A DNA stretch of 64,000 nucleotides from positions 24,790,498 to 24,854,497 of the forward strand of contig JASXTE010000017.1 of assembly GCA_030280995.1 (NCBI GenBank). The letters run 5' to 3'. This stretch comes from Hemileia vastatrix. Lineage: Eukaryota; Basidiomycota; Pucciniomycetes; Pucciniales; Zaghouaniaceae. Of the stretch, positions 54,730 to 64,000 are shown piece after piece. Numbering within the stretch: position 1 is the stretch's first letter; each line of letters starts with the position of its first letter. The position numbers and the translations under genes were made by a program. The notes beneath the pieces are model-generated. The model was not told where the DNA came from and made no database searches. It saw only the letters and a program-made list of their open reading frames with translations.

Positions 54730-56409
54730 TTAAATCTCTGCTTTTTCCACAATTTCTTCAGGTTGCTTTTTAGGCCTTCCCCTTCTTTTTGGAAATAAGT
54801 CATGATCATTTGCATGGTAAGGTTTCAATAATGAGATAGGGAAAACTGGATGTTTCCTATCATATGGAGCATATAACATGACTTCCACTGCATTATTCCC
54901 AACCATTTTACTTACTACAAAAGGTCCTACAAAGGGATCCTTTAATTTAACATTACCTTGTAAGTTAAAATGTAGTGTTGATATGAGGACTTTATCTCCC
55001 TTTTTGAATTCAAATTCTTTATGAGATTTGTCCCACCTTTTCTTTTCATATTCAAATTCTTTTTGGATGCATTCTTCTGCATGATTTCTACACATTTGTT
55101 GCATATGAATAAAGGATTTAGTGCCAGGGTGTATATCCAACCTTGGTAATTTATTTAAATGATTTACTGGGGTATTTGGTACGTATCCCAGCCAGAGTTC
55201 AAATGGTTTATTCTCTGTTACAGAATGAGTTGTGCTGTTATACGCAAATTCAAGGCCAGGAATTAATGTTACCCAGTCATGTGTGAATTTCTCATTGTCT
55301 TTGTATTCTAATCCAAAGGCACAATATCTTCTGATCATGTCTTCTAGAGTTTGTATCATCCTCTCAGCCAGCCCATCAGTTTGTGGATGGTGTGCTGTAG
55401 ACAATTTTAATTGACAACCTGATACTTCCATCAAAGATGTCCAGAACTCTGAAGTAAATTTAGGATCTCTGTCAGAGATTATGGCTTTGGGGAACCCAGC
55501 AGTATTCATCATCTGAGTCCACCATAGTAATGCCAAGTCTTTTGCAGATACCTCTTTATGGGTAGGGATAAACTTACACATTTTTGTTAATCTATCCACT
55601 ATTACCCAGCAAGAATTGAAACTTTCTTTTCCTGCTAATGGCAAGCCAGTTACAAAATCCATGTTTATAATTTCCCATGGAGCTTTTGGATGCTCTATTT
55701 GTTGTAACAACCCAGCTCTCTTCCCAGTTAATCTTTTAGATTTCTGACAAGAGTCACATGTTTCAATGTATTTTTGTTCATCCTCTTTCATGTTTATCCA
55801 CCAGGCTGTATTTTTAACTCTGGTTAATGTTTTGTTAAAGTCAAAATGACCAGCTAAGATGTCATCATGACAAGTACTCAACATTAACTCTTTCATAGAA
55901 GGTGGTATTACTATTACATTGCTTAACTTTTTCCTGTAATATATATATCCATCTTCAATTGATAGTTTACCTTTTTCAAACGCATTTTTATACTTTGGAG
56001 GCAAGGTTTTAATTAATGCACTTATGGAGGCACTTGTTGGATCATTATGAATGGTAGATAGTTTAGACAAATCTTTATCAGATGAATAATTTTCCAATAT
56101 AGTTTGCATAAACTCTTCTTCTAAATCCACTATATAAATCCCAAATATATGTATAACCTCATTTTCAGGTACATAAGCTGGGTTGTCAGCATCATTTGGC
56201 AAAGGACTTCTGGATAATAAATCCACATTTGAATGCAATGTTCCTGCTCTGTGAGTGATTGTCATTCTTCCTCTGTACTCTTGTACAGCTAGTTGCCATC
56301 TAAACATGTGCCTATTAGGTGTTTTCATGTTTAGTAATGATTTTAATGCACTGCAATCTTTTATAAGTTCAAACTTCTGGTCTTCCAGATAGTAATGAAG
56401 TTTCTCCAA
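54730..56409 (-). pseudogene. pol: Gypsy-C2 RNase H C-terminus and integrase
   Basis: Open 559 codons. RNase H end (KLHYYLEDQKFELIKDCSAL, HSNVDLLSRSPLPND). HHCC: HDDILAGHFDFNKTLTRVKN and CDSCQKSKRLTG. Core: MDFVTGLPLAG, SDRDPKFTSEFW, HPQTDGLAERMIQTLEDM (D-D-E intact). Then FELWLGYVPNTP, LKDPFVGPFVVSKMVGNNAV and KRRGRPKKQPEE before the chromodomain. Split from RT/RNase H by a TAG at 56410-56412 where C1 has Trp (VVWALEKL). Confidence 0.9.
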
Positions 56410-56412
56410 AGC

Positions 56413-59271
56413 CTACACCACGGCTAAACATTCTAGCTGTGTGGCACCATACCTTAATTCTGTTTTTCTTAAGGTTCTGGATATATAACAGATAACTACT
56501 TCAGATAATTTTCCATTTATTATCTGTTTCTGCTGTAAAGCAGCACCTAAACCTATGAAACTTGCATCAGTGTACAAGATAAAAGGTAGGGTGAAATCTG
56601 GAAGTCCCAATATTGGAGCTGACATTAAACATTCCTTTAATTTATTAAAGGCGTGTTTTCTTTCATTATTCCAAATGAAAGCCTCATTCTTCCTGATTAA
56701 TGTTGATAAAGGGGCTGCAATGTATTGGTAATTTCTAATATATTGTCTATAATATCCACACATACCCAAAAAACTTTGAACCTCTTTTACATTTTTAGGT
56801 ATCCCAATGTTTTTAATTGCTGCCACCTTATTCTGGTCAACACAAATTTGTAATCCAGATACAACATGTCCAAGTACTTTCAAGGATTGAAATCCAAATT
56901 TACATTTCTTTAATGCAATAGTCATATTAATTTCATCCATTTTTTGGAAGACTCTTTTCAGGTGATTTAAATGTTCATCATATGTTTTTGAAAACACTAT
57001 GATGTCATCAATATAGACCAATAGCCATCCTTCAACCATTTCCTGATGAAAAACACTATCCATCAATTTTTGGAAGACTGAAGGCGCATTCTTTGGGCCA
57101 AATGGCATTCTCACATACTTATATATACCCATATGTGTGGTTATTAATAAGTAATTTTGAGAATTTCTTTCCACAGGAATCTGGTGGTAACCCTTGTTCC
57201 CATCCAGACAGGAAATATATTTTGCTCCTTTTAAGGTAGCATGGATAGAAGCTATCCTTGGTAGAGGGTAAATATCATCTACTGTGTATGTACTCAGAGC
57301 TCTATAATCACCGCATAATCTTGCCTTATCTTTTTCATAAGAGATTAATACTGGTGAAATGACATAATACTTAGGTTTTGTGTCCACTTTTTCAACAATA
57401 CCCATCTCCAACAACAATTTTATATTGTCTTCAATATCTTTCCTTTTTGCAGGAGATACTGGGTAAGGTTTCTTTTTTAAGCTGCCAGGAATATTATCCA
57501 AATCACAGCTTAGAGAGATTTTCATCTCATGGTCTTTGACCAATCCTAGTTCATTTGAACCATGAGCAAATGCCATAGGATATGATTTAATCAATCTCAA
57601 AATATCTTCTTCTTCAATTTTTGAGAGTTGAGGACTGAAAGAGGCCTTTTTGATTTCATTTTCCAATTCAACCACTTCATTGGTGGTTCTTCCACCTTGT
57701 AGTTGTTCTTCTCTAGGAGAAATGGCATATACTGAATTTTCAGAACATATCTTGAATTTTCTTTTACCATTCACGCCTATGGTGAAACAACTGTTTGCAG
57801 GATCTAGTTTAATGCCAAATTTTGTCAATAAATCATTGCCAATAATAAACCAATCACTACAATTATTATTATCCATTACTACAAATTCACAAACTGCTCT
57901 GACATATCCATTATTATATTTAAAGAATACAGCAGTTTTGTATTTGCCAATTGGATTTAATACTGAACCAAAACCCCTCCAGTTCTTTGTCTGGACAGGT
58001 TCTAGTTTTTTCTGGTACTTACGATCAAGTTTCATTAATGTATTAATTGAAACTACACTACCTGCAGCCCCAGTGTCAAGAATGGCATTCATTTCTTTTC
58101 CACATATGATAATAGGTGCTCTGATAGGTGTTATTTTGTAAGTATCATGAGATACATCTTTAATTATTTCAGCTTCCTCTATGGAAGTTAAAGATGTGTC
58201 TGTATGAGGTATAGCATCATTCAGGAACATTATATCCTGTTCTAATACAAATATCTCATTTTCATCACCACTGTAAGATATGTTACTTTTGCAATCCTCA
58301 CTAGATTCCACATTCTCATCTTCATGATTACTAGGTTCAGAATTCTGTGAGGTTTCAATAACATTTATTCTCTTCTTACACGTGTGACCCTTAACCCAAG
58401 GTTCATTACATTTGTAACAAGTGTTATTTTCTTGTCTCTTAGGGACAAGGGGAGCTGAAGGTTTTTTCTTTTCCACTGGTAACTTACTTGTAGTAGGTTT
58501 TACAACGTCAACACTTTGTCTGTAATCGCTATACTTGGTTTCATACTTGTGTTTTGATAATATCTCATTGCATATATTAATGAATCCAGAGGTATCTCTG
58601 ATAGTTTCAGTTCTAGCTACAATAATATCTCTAACTGATATAGGCAACTTGTATATTATTTTTTCTTTCCACTCTTCATAATCCATTTTTGGATCCATAG
58701 CTTTCATGATTTTTATTAAATTCATTAAGAAGACCAAGGGTTTATCTCCAGCATTTGGATTATATCTTGTCTTTTCATACAATCTTTGTTGAGTGATTCT
58801 AAATTTTGGGCCACCAAATTGCCTTTCAATTAGTGCCTTCCATTCATTCCAGGAGTAATTAATTCCCTCACTCAATACAGATTCAAACCATAATAAGGCC
58901 ACATCTGTAAATAAAGATATTAACTTTGAAGTAATTTCTTCATCAGGTAGTTTGTATGAAAATTTTAAGTTATCAATTCTTTGTATGAATTGTTGCCAAT
59001 CAGATTTTGAATCCCCGTCAAAAGAAGGGTACTGATCTAACTTAGGCCAGTTCTTTTGGCTAGTTTTTGCTTCCCTAACCTGAGGAATATTGAGTAATTC
59101 ACTTACTTTAGAAAGATGATCATTTATTTCATCTTTTACTGATTTTATATTCTCAGAGCCCATGACACTATGTTCATGTTCCATTATTGGTTTATCATCA
59201 GAGTGTTTCATAAAAACTGGTACTCTTTCTACATAAGAGGTATTATCTTTTATTGTTTCAGTATTTTTCAA
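56413..59271 (-). pseudogene. gag-pol: Gypsy-C2 gag-protease-RT-RNase H
   Basis: Open 952 codons. Capsid: YPSFDGDSKSDWQQFIQRID, LISLFTDVALLWFESVL, LIERQFGGPKFRITQQRLYE. Zinc knuckle CYKCNEPWVKGHTC. Protease NAILDTGAAGSVVS. RT: KARLCGDYRALSTYTVDDIY, YISCLDGNKGYHQIPVER, MPFGPKNAPSVFQKLMD, LVYIDDIIVFSKTYDE. RNase H start LYTDASFIGLGAALQQ, QLECLAVV, then TAG. Nearly intact. The single reading frame shows that this family makes a fused Gag-Pol without frameshift at this junction, unlike Gypsy-A. Confidence 0.92.
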
Positions 59272-59283
59272 AATGTTAGCTAC

Positions 59284-60174
59284 TTAAATTTTTACTCTTT
59301 GTAACCAATCTTTTATCACAGGTACATGAGTTAAGGTATCATTTACATTTGAAAAAGACAATTTTACACGTCCTTCTATGGTGGCCATAATATTCTGAGA
59401 ATGTTCTAATTTAATTTCTAATTTTTTAATCTCAGAATTTAATCTTTTGTTTTCATTGATCAATTCATTATTTGAATTCTCAATAACTTTTAACTTATTG
59501 GCTGTTGTACTCAATGATTGTGTGATGTTTAATAATACACTTTCCGTATTATTGTTGGACTCTCTAGAGAATTCTTCCAATTTTTCAATTCTTAATAATA
59601 ATTTACTAATTATTTTTGATTCCATTGGATTTTCTTTTAGAAAATATTCAATTTTGTCTGTTTCCAATTCAGAAGATTCATCATCAGGGTCAAGTTTTAA
59701 TTCATTTGATTCCATTTTTATATTAATAGTATTTTCCTGGTGATCAATAAAACTATGTACATTGTCCTCATTTAATGACAAGTCTAACATGTTATTTTCA
59801 AATGAATAATTTTTTAAATCCTTATCAATTATATCCAATAACTCTCTATCAATTTCATTACCTATAAGTAATTCATTGTTAGGATTATATAATTGATCTT
59901 GAGAAGATGGATGACTTACCACGGTCTTATTCCATTTCCCCTGCCTCTCCTTGGCTTTCCCCTGTAAGGGTGACTGCTGGATCCCTGTTGAGGAGGACTG
60001 TTGTAGTTTTGGGAATACCAATCCCACTTCCATTTGCTTACAGTTATCTTTTGGTCCTCTTCTGGGACTGGAGGTGTTGCTGTGGTATTTGGTGCCACTG
60101 GTTGTTGATGAGACCTTATATCCACTAGAGCCTGGTTGACTTCTATAAAGCCCTGTGCCGCCCTTTTCTCCAGA
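59284..60174 (-). pseudogene. gag: Gypsy-C2 gag N-terminal region
   Basis: Same frame as 56413-59271, separated by a TAA at 59284. Largely charged helix (NSNELINENKRLNSEIKKLE, IKLEHSQNIMATIEGRVKL), a coiled coil as in C1. Upstream the frame continues through a TAA at 60175 to MCDNNDIVSN at 60453. The 60033-59916 part overlaps the small ORF. Confidence 0.78.
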
Positions 60175-60365
60175 TTATTGATCTGGTCTAACATATTGTT
60201 TACTCTTATTGTTAGTGTATTCAGTAGGGTTGAGAGGGAGTGAATTTGCTCTTGTAAGGTGTTTTTGGACTTCTTTATTGACATTTGTTTTAAGAGCTTT
60301 TCCTTTTCCTCCATGGACATTGGTGGGGTGTTGTTTATTGTTACTGGTGATTCTTGACCCTCCAT
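59916..60365 (-). CDS. Overlapping small ORF in Gypsy-C2 gag region (149 aa)
   Basis: MEGQESPVTINNTPPMSMEE, a coiled-coil helix (LQEQIHSLSTLLNTLTIRVN, MLDQINNLEKRAAQG), VSKWKWDWYSQNYN, SSHPYRGKPRRGRGNGIRPW and stop. Intact, while the gag frame opposite it carries a stop. A G GGA AAT heptamer (59934-59940) lies in its phase 8 codons before its end, and gag is in the -1 frame, so a frameshift into gag is conceivable; C1 lacks this heptamer. Counterpart of 49147-49707. Confidence 0.75.
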   Translation of the reverse strand: MEGQESPVTINNTPPMSMEEKEKLLKQMSIKKSKNTLQEQIHSLSTLLNTLTIRVNNMLDQINNLEKRAAQGFIEVNQALVDIRSHQQPVAPNTTATPPVPEEDQKITVSKWKWDWYSQNYNSPPQQGSSSHPYRGKPRRGRGNGIRPW

Positions 60366-60453
60366 TTGGATGTCCTGTAACAGGTCTTTCAGCTCTAGTT
60401 CTTAAGTTATAAGGTTTTGCCTTATTACTTACAATGTCATTGTTGTCACACAT
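60175..60453 (-). pseudogene. Gypsy-C2 gag-frame upstream ORF (92 aa)
   Basis: MCDNNDIVSNKAKPYNLRTR, basic and Gly/Asn-rich, in the gag frame, ending at TAA 60175. The start of C1 gag (MTDQSGFAARE) lies at a similar place but the sequences are not clearly alike. Could be a short leader peptide or the true Gag start. Confidence 0.5.
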
Positions 60454-61037
60454 TTTTACGTGGAATTTTAGAGAATTGAAAGTTTAGATATGAAAAACTT
60501 CAAAAAGGAGTTTAATCAGTATTTATTAATACCACTGAAGACAATTTTATTGCTTACTTATTGGTATGAAGTGAATCTTTAAGTGCCAAAAGTCAAATAT
60601 GCTTTTATGTGGTCACTTGATTTAACTGGTCTACAATATGTAGCCGTGTATTTATATTTAAAAAAGAAAATTTGTTAGTAAGATTCTTTCCAAATATTAA
60701 ATGAATTTTAAAAACCAATAAAAAGGGATTAAGAGTCCTGTAAAAAGAAAACAATTAATCAGTTTAATTGGTTATCATCTGCAAAGATCACAAATTTAAT
60801 TGGTCTATTGACAGACTCCCACTAAGAACAATTATATGTTAAATTAGTGGTAAAATTGATGATTCAATATCACAATTTTATTATATAACAGGGCTTATTT
60901 TTCTGAAATCACTATATAAGTGACCTCAACCTGTTGTAATTATCCAAATATTTCTATAGGGATATTATTTACGTGTACCTTCTTTGAAAATTTCACTTAC
61001 TGGATTATAACAGAATTCTTGAGGAAAGGTCCCCAAT
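60454..61037 (-). other. Gypsy-C2 leader and primer binding site
   Basis: No gene. AT-rich. One possible hairpin copy at 60611-60629 (GGTC-ACTT-GAT then TTAACTGG). The primer site is at 61023-61035 (minus strand TGGGGACCTTTCC), two bases inside the LTR, closely similar to that of C1. Confidence 0.75.
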
Positions 61038-62538
61038 TGTCAGGCTAAGGTCAAGTACAAGGACGTGAACTAGCTTGAATAGTCAGTTGTCTAGAAGATT
61101 TTAATGGTCCTATATGAATACTGTAGTATTAATCCACTAAGTTGTAAAATAAAATCAAATATAAAGGTCTCAGTAATATAATTCTCACTATTCTTATATA
61201 TGGCTTACAATCTTTGTAGTTGGTAGAAAAATAGATTATATAAATTCAGATACTATTCAAAAGTCTTATAAAAGTACTAATTGATATGTATTGTAAATGA
61301 TTTCGTTATATTGGTTAAATTGTAATGACAAAGAATGTAGAAACAAGACCCAAAAACCTCCTCCTTTTATACACACTGAGTTCCCCAATAAATCCCTTGA
61401 TATACCATCCAATACACGGTTAATGACGCCTCAAAACAACTAATAGACCTTCCCATCAACATCCCTAGTGACCCATTACATAATTAGACAAGTAACAACC
61501 GCCAAAATACTGTAATAATAAGGGAAATCCATCAAAATTAAAGAAAAAGACAAAAAGAGAGTATATGTGTATAAACCAATAATATAAAAGACTAAAGAAG
61601 ACTTTTTAAGGTTAATAATAGCTCAATAATAAGGGGGATTTACTGTAGAAATAATGGGGCTAATCCTGACATTATACTACGTGAAATTCCCATTCAAAAA
61701 TAACCAACATTGACTGAGAAACCACCCAAAAACTTAAAAAAGAGCGTGAGATGTGGGGTAACTACATGCAGTTCTTGGAAGGCGCTTGCATGGGCAAATC
61801 CTTGACTAAAATTAGGCGAATTTAAGCGTGGTGATGAAATAAAGTGCCAAGAGTGAGGTTATTAATGAAATTAGTGCATATAAACAAGGTCAATGCATTA
61901 TTAATTAAGCTAGGACACTAAATAAGCGCCTGTTGCCTATTTTAGTGTGTTTCCCCACAGTGGGTGTAGAATGTGGGGTAATTATAGTGTGAAAAAGCTA
62001 ACTTTGCTAAAAATGAAGCTATTCACACGGGAAAAAAGCAGGCAGTATGTGGCCAGTACACAGAAGCCATTTCTGGCATAAAAAACACCAAATTTGAAAA
62101 GTGTTATTTTTATGCATGTAAATAGCCAAATCAATAGTTCTAAATGAGTCCAATTGATCTGTCAAAGCGCAATTTTGATATTCTCAATTTTATAGCGCAT
62201 ATAGTCAACTTTTAAGTGAAATAAAGCGCATTTCTTGTTTTTTGCATAAAACAATGAATATAACAGCTTTAAGTGTACTTAAAAATTATGTAGCCTTATA
62301 CTTAAGGTTCTAAAGATTACCCTAACATATTCCAACTTAATATTATATACATAAGACCTATAAAAGAAGGATATATGCGTGTATATAAGGTGTTATAATG
62401 GCATTTTTTGTGTATTATCATAATTTTACTTATGTATACTATTTGTGTACTCTTATTTATTGTTCCCATGTATAGTTCATGTGTTTAACATAACTTATAG
62501 TCACTTTTTACTCAGTCCTGGAGATATACAGGCTGACA
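61038..62538 (-). repeat. Gypsy-C2 5' LTR (1501 bp)
   Basis: Near-identical to 52900-54399. Minus-strand TATA box TATAAAAGG at 61363-61371. Ends AGGCTGACA followed by AGTAG and the last 11 bp of the C1 LTR. Confidence 0.93.
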
Positions 62539-62543
62539 AGTAG

Positions 62544-62554
62544 CCTGGCTGACA
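62544..62554 (-). repeat. Gypsy-C1 5' LTR, terminal 11 bp
   Basis: CCTGGCTGACA completes the C1 LTR after C2 and is followed by the CAAAA duplication. The C1 3' LTR reads AGTAGCCTGGCTGACA here. Confidence 0.9.
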
Positions 62555-63051
62555 CAAAATGTGAGAAAACAAAACAAGGGATTAATATCTCCTAATACAA
62601 GAGTATGAGAGGGAAAACTTAAATAAAAGAAAGTATGTGAAATAATAGAACCTGTACTAAATGAAGCGTCAAGGAAGATATCAGTATTATTTAAAATAAA
62701 ACTTAAGTTCTCTTGATTGTCACATTTAGTACAAAACATTTGATTTTAAAATGTAGATTCAACGGTATTTACATTTCTTAATAAAAGAATTTGAATTTTT
62801 TAGAATTTTACTAATTTTATTCCTACTCCTCTGTATGATTGATCACCGGTGTTTAGGGAATAAAATATGTATGGGGCAGGTACTTATTTTTATTAATTAT
62901 CTACCTTTCTTAGTGTACTTAACTAGTTATTTGTAAGTACTACATCAGTAGTTTCAATAATTAATTTATTAATAAGTATTAAAAAGGAGTGGCTTTACTT
63001 CAGTAAGATAATCAATTATTTTACTGGGTGAGTCTAGTAGCCTGGCTGACA
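62555..63051 (-). repeat. C0: old C-family LTR, right piece
   Basis: Ends GTCTAGTAGCCTGGCTGACA, the same end as C1. Upstream it aligns loosely with the C1 LTR (AGTATGAGAGGG, GAAGCGTCAAGGAAGAT, TTTACTGGGTGAGTC). With 40560-40787 it makes an LTR of about 0.7 kb in which C1 inserted. No gene. Confidence 0.75.
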
Positions 63052-64000
63052 AATGAAAAAATTGACAAAAAAAAATGTGACAAAAAAAATTGATAAAAAA
63101 AATGACAAAAAAAATGTGACATAAAATAAAGGAAAATAAAATGTGATAAAAAAAAAAGAAAATAGTAACAAAAAAAAAAAAAAGACAAAAAAAAAAAAAT
63201 ACAAAATACAAAATTGACAAAAATAAAAAATATTTGACAAAAAAAAAAAAAAATGTGACAAAAAAAAATTGATAAAAAAAAATATAAAAAAAATAAAAAT
63301 AAAATAAAAAATTAAATAAAATAAAATAAAAAAGTGATAATAAAAAAAATAATAATTGACAAAAAAAAAAATTGACAAAAAAAAAAACTTGACAAAATTG
63401 ACAAAATTGACAAAAAATGACAAAATAATAAATTTAAAAAAAGTGACCCAAAAATGACAAAAAAAAAAAAAATTAAAAAATGTGACAAAACATAAAATAA
63501 AATAAATTTAAAAAAAGTGACAAAAAAAAATTTAAAAAATTTAAAAAAAGTGGGAAAAAAAAATGACAATAAAAAAAAAGTGACAAAAAAGACAAAATTG
63601 ATAAAAAAAATAAAAAATAAAAAATAAAAATAAAATAAAATAAAATAAAAGTGACAAAAATGACAAAATTGACAAAAAAAAATAATAATGAAAAAAAGTC
63701 ACAAAAAAAAATAAAATAAAATAAATAAAAAAAAGTGACAAAAAAATAAAATTAAATAAAATAAAAGTGATAAAAAAAAAGTGACAAAAAAAAATAAAAA
63801 ATAAAAAAAATAAAGTAACAAGAATGACAATATTGACAAAAAAAAATGAAAAATGAAAAAGTGACCAAAAATAAAAAAAATTGAAAAAAAAGTGACCAAA
63901 AAAAATAATTTAAAAATAAAAAAAATAAAAATAAAAGTGACCTAAAAAAAAATTGAAAAAAAAGTGACCAAAAAATAAAAAAAAATAAAAAATAAAAAGT
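63052..64000 (+). repeat. TGACAAAAA minisatellite, second locus
   Basis: Starts directly at the C0 LTR end and runs to the window edge. Units AAAAATTGACA and AAAAAAGTGACA, interspersed with AAAATAAAAT tracts. Same strand orientation as 32131-34465, but GTGACA variants dominate. Phe-rich minus-strand ORFs are artefacts. Confidence 0.93.

Larger units (their letters stand above)
52900..62538 (-). mobile_element. Gypsy-C2, complete 9.6-kb Ty3/Gypsy chromovirus
   Basis: LTRs of 1500 and 1501 bp with TGTCAGGCT...AGGCTGACA ends (inner copy ends TGACT). Inserted 11 bp from the end of the C1 5' LTR; duplication AATAG (52895-52899) versus AGTAG (62539-62543), one mismatch. Codes gag-pol in one minus-strand frame, 60453 to 54580 (1958 codons), with four premature stops. 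Related to C1 through all domains but with a longer LTR. Confidence 0.94.
40788..62554 (-). mobile_element. Gypsy-C1, Ty3/Gypsy chromovirus carrying five later insertions
   Basis: Minus-strand element with TGTCA...TGACA LTRs and a perfect CAAAA duplication (40783-40787, 62555-62559). Carries MITE copies at 41485 and 46964, solo-LTR-like E at 42016 and D at 51281, and the complete Gypsy-C2 at 52900. After subtracting inserts and their duplications both LTRs are 817 bp. Gene order on the minus strand: leader, overlapping small ORF, gag-protease-RT-RNase H-integrase-chromodomain in one frame. Confidence 0.93.

Noticed and set aside
57650..58141. Plus-strand 163-codon ORF
   Set aside because: Antisense shadow of the C2 protease region, which carries clear motifs on the minus strand.

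Overview
The window is a graveyard of nested LTR retrotransposons. I see no host gene, rRNA or tRNA. Chromodomain-bearing Ty3/Gypsy elements, Copia elements with many broken frames, short 54-58 nt introns, extreme A+T richness and C-to-T decay at CGA/TCG sites together suggest a transposon-bloated fungus. I infer a basidiomycete, possibly Pucciniomycotina (rust lineage), because RIP-like decay in the TCG context has been reported from that group. The species is not determined.

Layout, left to right. (1) Copia-1 (+) enters from beyond the left edge. It is split inside its reverse transcriptase by Gypsy-A1 (1401-21828, target-site duplication GAAAT) and resumes at 21829-23030. Gypsy-A1 is itself split in pol by Gypsy-B (5454-17459). 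(2) A minisatellite of TGACAAAAA-type units (about 23490-40008) carries two insertions: Gypsy-A2 (23659-32130, TSD TTGAC) and Copia-2 (34466-39792). (3) On the minus strand, an old C-family LTR (C0, about 40560-63051) is split by Gypsy-C1 (40788-62554, TSD CAAAA). C1 has received two copies of a 261-bp CACTA-ended MITE (41485-41745, 46964-47224), two solo-LTR-like inserts, E (42016-43666, TSD AGTAT) and D (51281-52456, TSD AAGAG), and a complete relative, Gypsy-C2 (52900-62538). With inserts and TSDs subtracted, both C1 LTRs are exactly 817 bp, which supports the dissection. (4) A second TGACAAAAA satellite fills 63052-64000.

The most interesting signals are these. (a) Gypsy-B carries about 26 copies of a short covarying hairpin followed by TTAAACTGG, in every non-domain gap and in some coding sequence. 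A similar hairpin followed by CAACTG recurs 9-10 times in the leader of the unrelated Gypsy-C1. (b) Both Gypsy-A copies carry an antisense, intron-containing gene with six cysteines in exact Zn(II)2Cys6 spacing. (c) Gypsy-A joins gag to pol through a textbook -1 frameshift signal: A AAA AAC at the gag stop, followed by a 9-bp stem. (d) The two diverged C elements keep an overlapping ORF in the same relative frame inside gag.

Almost all coding regions are decayed by stops, mostly CGA to TGA, and a few frameshifts. Genes cooperate only within each element: gag (particle), protease, RT/RNase H (cDNA), integrase with or without chromodomain (targeting). Coordinates of LTRs, TSDs and motifs were read by eye. 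Family assignments rest on motifs, not database searches.
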